Assembly: GCA_019307645.1 (NCBI GenBank)
Contig: JAFDJF010000067.1
Location: forward strand, 1-10,094
Source of the DNA: Deltaproteobacteria bacterium
GTDB taxonomy: Bacteria; Desulfobacterota; DSM-4660; Desulfatiglandales; Desulfatiglandaceae
Direction of reading: 5' to 3'
Length of the DNA stretch: 10,094 nt
Shown here: positions 1 to 6,192 of the stretch, in pieces
Numbering within the stretch: position 1 is the first letter of the stretch
Layout: the number at the start of each line of letters is the position of its first letter
The notes under the pieces: generated by a model
What the model was told of the DNA's origin: nothing
Seen by the model: the letters and a program-made list of their open reading frames with translations, nothing else
Database searches by the model: none
Made by a program: the position numbers and the translations under genes

Positions 1-104
1 TCGGGATTAACACATCGAAGCTGCATGCATTTGGGCCCATGGGACTTGAGGAACTGACCACGACCAAGTTTATTGTATATGGGCAGGGTCAGACAAGAAC
101 CTGA
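1..104 (+). CDS. proA: Gamma-glutamyl phosphate reductase, C-terminal end (partial)
   Basis: Only the last 33 full codons are present (reading frame from base 3, stop TGA at 102-104). The enzyme reduces gamma-glutamyl phosphate to glutamate-5-semialdehyde with NADPH, the second step of proline synthesis in the cytoplasm. The visible tail contains the segment [20 protein letters not shown], which matches the conserved ProA ending ([20 protein letters not shown] in well-known members). The catalytic cysteine lies upstream of the window and cannot be checked. The position directly before nadD and rsfS is a common arrangement in delta-proteobacteria, where proB and obg often lie further upstream. 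That context supports the call even though the fragment is short. Confidence 0.9.
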   Translation, partial: GINTSKLHAFGPMGLEELTTTKFIVYGQGQTRT

Positions 105-162
105 ATCCAGTCCCTCACCCAATACGTGCAAGGCCAGGATTCTTGATTCTGGCAAGTTTGAA

Positions 163-174
163 GCGAAGCTTCGC
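163..174. other. Short palindrome between proA and nadD
   Basis: The 12-bp perfect palindrome GCGAAGCTTCGC lies in the 101-bp gap after proA. A weaker inverted pair (CCAGGAT at 134-140 and ATTCTGG at 146-152, 6 of 7 pairs) precedes it. Neither is followed by a T run, so a terminator is not supported. With no loop, the palindrome suits a protein-binding site or chance better than an RNA hairpin. Its role is unknown. Confidence 0.3.
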
Positions 175-192
175 CGGCGCTGTCTAACGTTG

Positions 193-199
193 AAAGGAG
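193..199 (+). promoter_or_regulatory. Ribosome binding site that sets the nadD TTG start
   Basis: AAAGGAG lies 6 bases before the TTG at 206. It is the only strong Shine-Dalgarno match near the start of nadD. It supports initiation at TTG, which also gives the exact family N-terminus (MKIGILGGTFDP). Confidence 0.75.
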
Positions 200-205
200 T
201 TTTTC

Positions 206-862
206 TTGAAGATAGGTATCCTGGGCGGGACGTTTGATCCGGTTCATCTGGGCCATTTACGTACAGCAGAAGAAATAGGCCACAGGCTGGGCCTGGAAAA
301 GGTATATCTGGTCCTGTCCTCTTCCCCTCCCAACAAGCCAAACGATCCGATCGCGGATTTTCGCCACCGATTGGCCATGGTCCGTATGGCTGTCGGTAGA
401 GCGCCTTTGCTTGACGCCCTGGACCTTGAAGGCAGACGCCCGGGATTTTCCTATTCCATTGAAACACTTCAAGAGCTTACCAGGATGTTCAGCCCGGAAC
501 CGGAACTGTTCTTTATCCTGGGCACCGATGCCTTTCTTGAAATCGAGACATGGAAGGAATACCGGAGACTTTTTGACTATGCCCATTTTGTCATTATCCA
601 GCGAGCCGGATATGAGACGGAAGAGCTGGAGCCCTTTCTTAGGAATGTACGCGATGATATCAGGAAAACCGGGGAACCCGATTCGTATGTTACATCATCC
701 GGAAAGAGCATCCGGATTATGGTGTCGACCTTCCTGGAAATATCGTCTACAGGTTTAAGAGAGATGGTAAAAAACGGTGACTCGATTCGTTTTCTGGTCC
801 CTGAAACAGTAAGGGAGTACATCATGAAAAAAGGATTATACACCGATTATGCAGCCACTTGA
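206..862 (+). CDS. nadD: Nicotinate-nucleotide adenylyltransferase NadD
   Basis: NadD adenylates nicotinic acid mononucleotide with ATP to give deamido-NAD, the penultimate step of NAD synthesis in the cytoplasm. The 218-residue protein has the usual family length and begins directly with the nucleotidyltransferase signature GGTFDPVHLGH (residues 7-17), whose H14 and H17 form the HxGH ATP-binding motif. SSSPPNKPN (about residues 38-46) matches the substrate loop. FILGTDAFLEIETWKEY is the conserved central NadD block. ISSTGLR (179-185) is the C-terminal ATP-binding motif. Translation starts at TTG 206, supported by AAAGGAG upstream and by the family N-terminus. The 3' end overlaps rsfS by 14 bases, implying co-transcription and probably translational coupling. 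No anomalies are visible. Confidence 0.96.
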   Translation: MKIGILGGTFDPVHLGHLRTAEEIGHRLGLEKVYLVLSSSPPNKPNDPIADFRHRLAMVRMAVGRAPLLDALDLEGRRPGFSYSIETLQELTRMFSPEPELFFILGTDAFLEIETWKEYRRLFDYAHFVIIQRAGYETEELEPFLRNVRDDIRKTGEPDSYVTSSGKSIRIMVSTFLEISSTGLREMVKNGDSIRFLVPETVREYIMKKGLYTDYAAT

Positions 863-1202
863 TAAGGCAAAGTTATGTCTCAGGATTATTAGGGAGCGAA
901 AGGCCATTGATCCGGTCATGTTCGAAGTGGGTCAACTCACTTCAATCAGCGATTACTTTCTCATCGCCAGCGGAAGCTCCAGCAGGCAGGTTCAGGCCGT
1001 TACACACCACCTGCGAAGAAGAATGCGTGAAGAGGGATTCAGGGTTTACGGCATAGAAGGGGAACAGGAAGGCCACTGGGTGCTGATGGATTATGGTGAT
1101 GTCGTGGTTCATCTTTTTTATCAGCCTCACAGGGAACTCTTTGATCTTGAAGGCCTCTGGATTGACGCGCCACGTGTCAATTTGGAAGAAATTTTGCTGT
1201 GA
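849..1202 (+). CDS. rsfS: Ribosome silencing factor RsfS (YbeB/Iojap family)
   Basis: RsfS binds ribosomal protein uL14 and blocks joining of the 30S and 50S subunits, lowering translation when nutrients are scarce. The 117-residue length is typical. Family blocks are visible: a VGQLTSISDYFLIASGSSSRQVQAV-like core (residues about 27-51, here described rather than quoted in full), EEGFRVYGIEGEQEGHWVLMD (about 76-96) and the ending HLFYQPHRELFDLEGLW. These correspond to the DUF143 hallmarks SDYFVIASG, G-W-L-D and VHVF-REFYDLE-LW. The start ATG at 849 lies inside the nadD 3' end; AAGGA at 831-835 is the only nearby ribosome binding site and is rather far (13 bases), which fits coupled translation. 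The TGA stop overlaps the GTG of the next gene. Confidence 0.95.
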   Translation: MQPLDKAKLCLRIIRERKAIDPVMFEVGQLTSISDYFLIASGSSSRQVQAVTHHLRRRMREEGFRVYGIEGEQEGHWVLMDYGDVVVHLFYQPHRELFDLEGLWIDAPRVNLEEILL

Positions 1203-1978
1203 GAAATAAAATGCATTTATCTGCCAGGCCTGTCATTTTCATGGTGGCGCTGACACTGTTACTGCCGCCCTTTTCCTTTTGCCCGTCAAAGACCTTTGCG
1301 CTTTCTATCGAAGCCGAAGAAAAAATGGGCCATGAAGCCGCCATGCAGATCCGGCGCTATTTTGAGCTCATGGATGATGACTTTGTTAATCAATATTTCA
1401 ATGAACTGGGCCAGTTTCTTACTATCCCCCTGGAAATAAAGCACTTCCCATACCGGTTTTATATTATCGAGGATAACACCTTGAACGCCTTCGCAATACC
1501 CGGGGGGCACATCTTTTTCTTTGCAGGTTTAATAGATGTAATGGAAAGTGCGGATGAGCTGGCATCGATCCTATGTCATGAGATCGGTCATGTATATGCC
1601 AGGCATATGGCCAAGAGGATGGCCAAGAGTAAAAAAATCGGGCTCGCCACTATGGCAGGAATCCTGGCTGGTGTGTTGATCGGCGGTGAAGTCGCAGGGG
1701 CTTTGATGATGGGATCCATGGCAGCGGGGGTTCAGGCTCAGTTGTATTACAGCCGAAACGATGAACGTCAGGCAGATCAGCTGGGGCTTAAATACATGAA
1801 GGCCGCGGGCCTTGATCCACGTGGCTTGGTTTCTACTCTGAAAAAGATTGAAAAAGGCAGTTGGATGAGTTCAGCTCAGTTTCCCACCTATCTTCGGACA
1901 CATCCCACAGGGCCGGAAAGGATGTGGAAAAAGGACTTATGTTCAGAAGACTTTTCCCTCTGTTTCAAACTATTGTAA
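1199..1978 (+). CDS. M48-family periplasmic metallopeptidase, BepA-like, N-terminal catalytic part of a frameshifted gene
   Basis: This is the zinc protease domain of a BepA/YfgC-like protein, a family that in E. coli clears stalled outer-membrane proteins in the periplasm. Residues 1-34 look like a Sec signal peptide (basic start, hydrophobic core 11-27, likely cleavage after TFA at 34). HEIGH at 127-131 gives zinc ligands H127 and H131 and catalytic E128. ERQAD at 189-193 supplies the third ligand E189. A small-residue-rich helix spans about 148-178. THPTGPERM at 234-242 is the conserved end of the peptidase domain. GTG 1199 overlaps the rsfS stop; ATG 1211 is an alternative start. After M242 the frame runs into an unrelated tail (about 17 residues) and stops, while the expected TPR domain continues in the -1 frame from about 1930. 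Adding one A to the A5 run at 1928-1932 would give a protein of about 466 residues, close to E. coli BepA (487). The catalytic part may still be made. Confidence 0.85.
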   Translation: MRNKMHLSARPVIFMVALTLLLPPFSFCPSKTFALSIEAEEKMGHEAAMQIRRYFELMDDDFVNQYFNELGQFLTIPLEIKHFPYRFYIIEDNTLNAFAIPGGHIFFFAGLIDVMESADELASILCHEIGHVYARHMAKRMAKSKKIGLATMAGILAGVLIGGEVAGALMMGSMAAGVQAQLYYSRNDERQADQLGLKYMKAAGLDPRGLVSTLKKIEKGSWMSSAQFPTYLRTHPTGPERMWKKDLCSEDFSLCFKLL

Positions 1979-2598
1979 GGGCAAAAGGCCTTGAATCCGA
2001 CGTGGCGGAAAGGGTATTCACTCGTGAACTCGAAAAAGATCCCGATTCTGCCTATGCTCACTTTGGGTTAGGGATCGTCTACACGGAAAGTTTGGAATAT
2101 GCACAGGCAATCCGTAACTTGAAGAAGGCGCATAAGAAAGAGCCCGAATTTGTGCCTATTTTGACGGCCCTTGGGAAAGCCTATCAGATGAACGGAGAAG
2201 ACAAGAAGGCAATTCGAGTTCTAAAAAAGGCCATGAAACTTGCTTATGAAGACAAATCAATCGCTTTTCTTCTGGGAGTATCTTACGAGAACCTGGAGCA
2301 ATATGAAAGGGCTGCCCGCATATTTGAGCGATTGGCGTACTTCGCGCCGGTCAAAGAAGAAGTATATTATCATCTGGGCATTTCATATGGAAGGCTGGAC
2401 AGATTGGCGCTTGCGCATTATAATTTTGGGATTTATTTCAAGAGAATCGGACGTATGGATAAGTCGATATTTCATTTTCAAAAGGCCCTTGAACTTTCAG
2501 AAGATGACCCCGCCATGAAGGAAAAAATACGAAAAGAGACAAAAGAATTTCGCAGAAAACCGCGCCCGGAGATGTCCGGGAGGTACTACCTGGGTTGA
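1939..2598 (+). CDS. TPR-repeat domain, C-terminal part of the frameshifted BepA-like peptidase gene
   Basis: This frame encodes tandem tetratricopeptide repeats. Counted from ATG 1939 (219 residues), TPR-like helix pairs lie at about 37-68, 71-102, 107-136 and 141-168, with typical small-residue and tyrosine positions (AYAHFGLGIVY, ILTALGKAYQ, AFLLGVSYE, VYYHLGISYG). A basic tail follows. In BepA-like proteins such a TPR domain follows the M48 domain and holds substrates or the BAM complex. It lies in the -1 frame relative to the peptidase and joins it naturally at bases 1928-1935, so I read it as the second half of one broken gene. The frame is open upstream to a TTG at 1861, but that stretch lies antiparallel to no family sequence and overlaps conserved peptidase codons. 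Independent translation from ATG 1939 is possible: AAGGA at 1931-1935 precedes it, but only 3 bases away. Confidence 0.75.
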   Translation: MFRRLFPLFQTIVRAKGLESDVAERVFTRELEKDPDSAYAHFGLGIVYTESLEYAQAIRNLKKAHKKEPEFVPILTALGKAYQMNGEDKKAIRVLKKAMKLAYEDKSIAFLLGVSYENLEQYERAARIFERLAYFAPVKEEVYYHLGISYGRLDRLALAHYNFGIYFKRIGRMDKSIFHFQKALELSEDDPAMKEKIRKETKEFRRKPRPEMSGRYYLG

Positions 2599-2613
2599 GC
2601 GCTGAACCGCTCA
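2596..2613 (+). other. Small hairpin over the TPR-frame stop codon
   Basis: TGAGCG (2596-2601, containing the stop) is inverted as CGCTCA (2608-2613) around a 6-base loop. There is no T run after it, so termination is not supported. It could modestly affect read-through between the TPR frame and the binding protein 45 bases downstream, or be chance. Confidence 0.25.
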
Positions 2614-2643
2614 CTTATAGACACATTGATTGTGAGAAAATCC

Positions 2644-3861
2644 ATGATAAAAAAAGTTTCAGGGGCATTTATTTTTTCGGCTTTGATTTTTTTTGGCACT
2701 ACAATGGGGACGTCTGCCTTTGCTGAAGGGATCAAGGTGGGTGTGATTCTTCCTCTGACCGGTAAACTCGCCAGGTTCGGAGAGATAGAACGGAAGTCTT
2801 TTTTGATGGCTGCAGAAAAAGTTAATGAAGCAGGAGGTATCAACGGGGAAAATATCGAGCTGATCATGGAAGATACTCACGGAAAAACCGGCATTGGGCG
2901 GTCTGCCATCGAAAAACTGATTTTTCAAGATGAAGTGTGTGTCGTAGGCGGAGGATTCTCCAGTAATGTTACCTGGGCGGCCGCAGGAGTAGCTCAGAAA
3001 AACAAGATCCCGTTTCTCGTGAATACCGCGTCTGCTGACAAGATTACGGAGAAAGGCGGGGATTACATCTTCAGGCTTAACCCGCCGGTAAGTGAGTACC
3101 CTCTCGCGCTAAGTTCTTTTCTCACTGATGTGGCCCGCGTCAAAACGGTTGCCATACTTTACGAAAACACACGTTTCGGCCATTCAAGACTGAAGGAAAT
3201 GGTTCGGCTGTTTAAAAAAACAGGTCTAAAGGTGGTTGCGAAAGAAAGATATGGGGAAGGGATGGTTGACTTTGAACATCTGCTGACCGGCATCAGCGCC
3301 AAAAAACCGGATCTGTTTTATATGATTTCCAGTTCCACAGGGGCAGATGCATCAATGGCTGTGAGGCAGGCCAGAGAGTTGAACCTTAATGCCAAACTTT
3401 TTGTGGGGGGTGGGGTGGGATTTACCCTGTCTGAATTTCAGCAAAAGGCCGGCATCGCTTCAAACTGTGTTTTCGCTGGCACTCTCTGGTCTCCATCGGT
3501 TCAATATCCCGGCGCCAGCGACTATTACAATGAATTTGTCGCGAAGTATAATGAGCCTACGGATTACCACGGTGCACAGGCATATGCGGCCATGCACGTC
3601 ATTGCTGATGCGCTGAAAAGGGCTAAATCCCACACCCCCCATGACGTAAGAGATGCACTCGCTGAAACTGATATCCTGACAGTGTTCGGTCCTGTCAAAT
3701 TTATCTCTTACGGGAAAAAAAAGTTGCAGAACAAACTTCCAGTCTTCCTGGGCCAGTGGGTAAACGGTAAGTTCGAGGCTGTCTGGCCCAAGGAACTCGC
3801 TACGGTTGGTTATATTTACCCCCTACCATCGTGGGGCGAACTCAATAACATTTACCAATAG
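2644..3861 (+). CDS. Periplasmic substrate-binding protein, branched-chain amino acid ABC transporter type (LivJ/LivK-like)
   Basis: This is a type I periplasmic binding protein (Peripla_BP_6 fold) that would deliver a ligand, often a branched-chain amino acid or other small carboxylate or amide, to an inner-membrane ABC permease. From ATG 2644 it has 405 residues with a clear signal peptide: K3-K4, a hydrophobic stretch about 8-22, and TSAFA with likely cleavage after A27. The mature part opens with IKVGVILPLTGKLARFGE, the classic LivK start, followed by VNEAGGINGENIEL. The Rossmann-type segments VCVVGGGFSS, KTVAILYENTRFGHS and ARELNLNAKLFVGGG follow the family order. TTG 2626 and GTG 2632 are in frame upstream, but ATG 2644 gives the best signal peptide; the ribosome binding site is weak. 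No permease or ATPase genes lie beside it, so it is an orphan here and the ligand is unknown. Confidence 0.88.
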   Translation: MIKKVSGAFIFSALIFFGTTMGTSAFAEGIKVGVILPLTGKLARFGEIERKSFLMAAEKVNEAGGINGENIELIMEDTHGKTGIGRSAIEKLIFQDEVCVVGGGFSSNVTWAAAGVAQKNKIPFLVNTASADKITEKGGDYIFRLNPPVSEYPLALSSFLTDVARVKTVAILYENTRFGHSRLKEMVRLFKKTGLKVVAKERYGEGMVDFEHLLTGISAKKPDLFYMISSSTGADASMAVRQARELNLNAKLFVGGGVGFTLSEFQQKAGIASNCVFAGTLWSPSVQYPGASDYYNEFVAKYNEPTDYHGAQAYAAMHVIADALKRAKSHTPHDVRDALAETDILTVFGPVKFISYGKKKLQNKLPVFLGQWVNGKFEAVWPKELATVGYIYPLPSWGELNNIYQ

Positions 3862-3903
3862 CCCGGTAAAATTGAGCATTTTTCAAAGGACTCAAACAGA
3901 CGC

Positions 3904-3930
3904 ATGCAGGTGCGCCTGCATATTTGCTTT
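3904..3930 (+). terminator. Possible terminator after the substrate-binding protein
   Basis: ATGCAGG (3904-3910) pairs perfectly with CCTGCAT (3915-3921) around a TGCG loop, 43 bases after the stop. The following bases, ATTTGCTTTG, are only moderately T-rich, so termination efficiency is uncertain. Confidence 0.4.
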
Positions 3931-4182
3931 GCCATATTCAGGGCTTTTTATTACCCATGATTGCCTATGGCATTTGTAGGACCAACGAAGTCAATGATAA
4001 GACGGTTATCGGTGATCAAGAAACTTTCTATGTTCCGTTGCCTTGATTTGTTTTAATTAAAAGCAAATCCTGTGCCAGTTGATGAATATTCAGACATCTT
4101 ATTGAAATAGCAGATATTTTAAGGAAAGGCGGGCAGGGAGAGGGCCTTGAAATCTTATAACCAAAATTACGGGGGAGGCACC

Positions 4183-4234
4183 TTCAGTGAAAATAATACC
4201 AATAAAACTAATGAGATAAAGCAGTTTCACTGAA
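4183..4234. repeat. Second inverted repeat overlapping the 3' hairpin
   Basis: TTCAGTGAAA (4183-4192) is perfectly inverted as TTTCACTGAA (4225-4234), with a 32-base AT-rich spacer. Its inner arm shares four bases with the 4231-4254 hairpin, so the two structures cannot both form fully in one RNA. Function is unknown. Confidence 0.5.
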
Positions 4235-4254
4235 AGTTATGTCCATAACTTTCA
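4231..4254 (-). terminator. Hairpin immediately after the response regulator stop codon
   Basis: TGAAAGTTATG (4231-4241) and CATAACTTTCA (4244-4254) form an 11-bp perfect inverted repeat with a 2-base centre. It directly abuts the TAA stop (complement of 4255-4257) of the minus-strand gene. The stem is AT-rich and lacks a clean U tract, so it may stabilise the mRNA 3' end as much as terminate. It shares bases 4231-4234 with a second inverted repeat. Confidence 0.45.
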
Positions 4255-5685
4255 TTATAGGTGTTCGGCCTGTTTTTTTAGACGCTTACTCAAAGCAGGC
4301 TGTGATATCCCAAGTATCTGAGCGGCAACTGACTGGTTGCCTTTTGACCGATTCATGGCCTCTTCCACCAGTAGTTCTGTTGTCTGTTTGATTGTAGGCA
4401 GTTTTCCTGGAAACATTATAACGCTATCATCGTTTTTTCCAGGTTCCGGAGAAAGAAGTTTTCCTCCTTTTTTTTTGATGTAAGACTTGAATACTTCAAG
4501 TGAGAGCATCTTGGTGGTATGCCTGCTCACGGCGTCAAAAGCCATTGCTCTCAATTCTCTTACATTCCCGGGAAAGCCGTATGTGTTCAACAGAGTAGAA
4601 AGCTCTTTTGGAGGTGTCGGCTTTTTTTTGTTAAGCGTGTGAGCCGCCTCCTCCAGAAAGTTTTCTACCAGAAGCGGGACATCATCCATACGCTCACGAA
4701 CAGGCGGCACATGGATATGGTATGTTCCTAACCTGTAAAACAGATCTCTGCGAAACGTGCCTTTATCCTGAAGGGACCAGATGTCCTGATTTGTTGCGGT
4801 CAGTATCCGGGCATTGGCGTACCTGGGATTATCGCTGCCCAGAGGCAGATACTCACCTTCCTGAAGAAGCCGCAGGAGTTTGACTTGAGAGGAATTTTTC
4901 AGGTCTCCTATCTCGTCCAACAGGAGCGTGCCGCCGGCTGTGTGTTCAACAAGACCTCTGCGGTCCCTGTCCGCACCAGTGAACGCCCCCTTGACATGCC
5001 CGAAAAGCGTGTCTGAAAATGTATGATCATCAAGCCCTGCCACATTTACAGGCGTAAACGGTCCGGTAAAACCGCTTACTTCATGGATAGCCCTGGCGAT
5101 CAGCTCCTTGCCCACACCCGTCTCCCCTGTAATGAGTACAGGCTGGGATGTTGAGGCAATTGTTTCTACATATTTAAAAAGCGACAGCATTTTCTTGTTG
5201 TTTGTAATAATATCCGCGAAGGCCTCGGGGTGCTCAAGCGTATCAGATAAGATACATTCCTTAAGGGCCAGATTTTCCCGCTTCAATTCCTTGAAAGACA
5301 AGGCCTGTTTGACAGCTGTGATCAGACGGCTTTCTTCCAGCGGCTTAACGACATAATCAAATGCCCCTGATTTCATGCATCTGACGGCAGTCTCCACGTC
5401 AACTGTCCCTGTAATAATAACGATTGGGATTTCCGGAAATTCGCTGATGACCTGTCCCAGAAGATCTTCGCCATTCAGGTAGGGCATGGTCAGATCCAGG
5501 AGCAGGATTTCAATCTGCTGTCTGGAAAGGATATCCATAACCTTCCTGCTGTCATTGCAGGTTATGATGTTATTCAGGCCTGCCATTCGCAGTGATGTGT
5601 CAATGGAAAACAGGATCGCTTCTTCGTCATCAACCACCATGACAGGTAAGCCGGGGTTCAATATGACATCTATTTTTTGTCTCAT
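4255..5685 (-). CDS. Sigma54-dependent response regulator, NtrC family
   Basis: This two-component regulator would, once phosphorylated, activate sigma54 promoters. It has 476 residues in the standard three-part layout. The receiver domain (about 14-130) shows D19/D20 for Mg, phosphoacceptor D64 in LLLDLTMP, T92 and K114 of VKP. The AAA+ domain (about 158-390) has Walker A GETGVGKE (187-194), an intact sigma54-contacting GAFTGA (233-238), Walker B LLLDEIGD (254-261) and the FRRDLFYRL and PPVRERMDD segments. A Fis-type helix-turn-helix ends the protein (about 448-472, [21 protein letters not shown]). The start ATG (complement of 5683-5685) has only a weak upstream purine run. No histidine kinase is adjacent, so it is an orphan in this window and its targets are unknown. 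No convincing sigma54 promoter (TGGCAC-N5-TTGC) was spotted nearby by eye. Confidence 0.95.
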   Translation of the reverse strand: MRQKIDVILNPGLPVMVVDDEEAILFSIDTSLRMAGLNNIITCNDSRKVMDILSRQQIEILLLDLTMPYLNGEDLLGQVISEFPEIPIVIITGTVDVETAVRCMKSGAFDYVVKPLEESRLITAVKQALSFKELKRENLALKECILSDTLEHPEAFADIITNNKKMLSLFKYVETIASTSQPVLITGETGVGKELIARAIHEVSGFTGPFTPVNVAGLDDHTFSDTLFGHVKGAFTGADRDRRGLVEHTAGGTLLLDEIGDLKNSSQVKLLRLLQEGEYLPLGSDNPRYANARILTATNQDIWSLQDKGTFRRDLFYRLGTYHIHVPPVRERMDDVPLLVENFLEEAAHTLNKKKPTPPKELSTLLNTYGFPGNVRELRAMAFDAVSRHTTKMLSLEVFKSYIKKKGGKLLSPEPGKNDDSVIMFPGKLPTIKQTTELLVEEAMNRSKGNQSVAAQILGISQPALSKRLKKQAEHL

Positions 5686-5721
5686 TTTTTCAAAACACTA
5701 AACTTTTGAAGGGAAATAACT

Positions 5722-5856
5722 CTGACGGTTTCATGAAAGTCGTCACTCCGGTGAAAACCGGAGTCCAGATACGCTGGAACAATTTGATATAACTGGATTC
5801 CGGCCTCCGCCGGAATGACGAAGGAGGGTGTTTCCAGACTTTTACGAGTTCATCAA
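5722..5856. repeat. MITE/REP-like palindromic element with two hairpins
   Basis: Imperfect inverted ends (5722-5741 and 5837-5856, 13 of 20 pairing) enclose two perfect 8-bp hairpins. The first is ACTCCGGT-GAAA-ACCGGAGT (5745-5764). The second is ATTCCGGC-CTCC-GCCGGAAT (5797-5816). An outer CGTCA/TGACG pair (5741-5745 and 5816-5820) closes a cruciform. From memory, near-identical sequences of the TGGATTCC...GGAATGACG type are scattered in Desulfobacterota genomes; this cannot be verified here. It sits in the divergent gap between the regulator and the heptosyltransferase. Confidence 0.65.
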
Positions 5857-6192
5857 CTCTGAAAAAAGAAAACTAGTGAGCCAAGTTTGCATAAATAATA
5901 GAAAAATGATGGTCCTGTGTCAAGACCGGAACGTTTGGATTCTCCATCCGGTATTTTGGCGCGAGCCCTTAGTATGCAGTTGAATCCGCATCTTCAGAGG
6001 ATGTGCGAATTTTAGGGCGCCATTTTTCCACCCCCTTAAAATCTTTCCGGGTCGGAGCCCTCCCGGAACTCCCCTGTCCCAGACCTTATTTGCTTGATCT
6101 GTTCATATCTTGCGATTATATTGTCACGCAATCCGGTGCGTTTTGTCCGTCGTTTTCTGCAACATTTGGGTATACTTAAAGAAAAACAAACT
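5857..6192. other. Leader region before the heptosyltransferase gene
   Basis: About 336 bp lie between the palindromic element and the chosen GTG start. It contains the 20-bp motif shared with the next gene's leader and an imperfect hairpin (5958-6021). A C-rich tract occurs around 6028-6080. From 6094 the heptosyltransferase frame is already open from a TTG, so 6094-6192 could be an N-terminal extension. No convincing promoter could be assigned by eye. Confidence 0.45.
5953..6021 (+). promoter_or_regulatory. Leader motif copy 1 with imperfect hairpin
   Basis: ATTTTGGCGCGAGCCCTTAG (5953-5972) matches bases 7430-7449 at 19 of 20 positions. GGCGC (5958-5962) and CCCTTA pair with TTAGGGCGCC (6012-6021) if a GAG bulge and one mismatch are allowed. 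An inner hairpin pairs CGCATC (5987-5992) with GATG-T-GCG (6000-6007). The motif lies about 220 bases before the GTG start. Its role as a regulatory element is inferred from its repetition before two related genes. Confidence 0.4.

Larger units (their letters stand above)
3862..4254. other. Convergent intergenic region (393 bp)
   Basis: This gap separates the + strand binding protein from the - strand response regulator. It contains a 7-bp hairpin near 3904-3921 and overlapping inverted repeats at 4183-4254, both described separately. The rest is AT-rich, with a purine-rich patch at about 4120-4145. A 28-codon frame from TTG 4147 to 4233 exists but is not supported as a gene. I see no tRNA or recognisable RNA gene. 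Confidence 0.6.

Noticed and set aside
257..586. 109-codon minus-strand frame inside nadD
   Set aside because: Shadow of nadD, which has all its family motifs; no independent evidence.
1190..1230. Lipoprotein signal on the M48 peptidase (cysteine at residue 28)
   Set aside because: The residues before C28 (PFSF) do not fit a lipobox; a Sec signal cleaved after residue 34 is more likely.
1861..1938. Upstream extension of the TPR frame from TTG 1861
   Set aside because: These codons overlap the conserved peptidase segment read in the other frame (through THPTGPERM) and look like no family sequence, so the TPR coding is taken to begin near 1930-1939.
4147..4233. 28-codon frame from TTG, glycine/asparagine-rich, after a purine-rich stretch
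   Set aside because: Too short, non-ATG start, purine run poorly spaced, and its end coincides with the inverted repeats; no family resemblance I can defend.
6094..6192. N-terminal extension of the heptosyltransferase from TTG 6094
   Set aside because: No ribosome binding site is seen, and the 350-residue form from GTG 6193 matches the family length better; not excluded, so noted in the gene entry.
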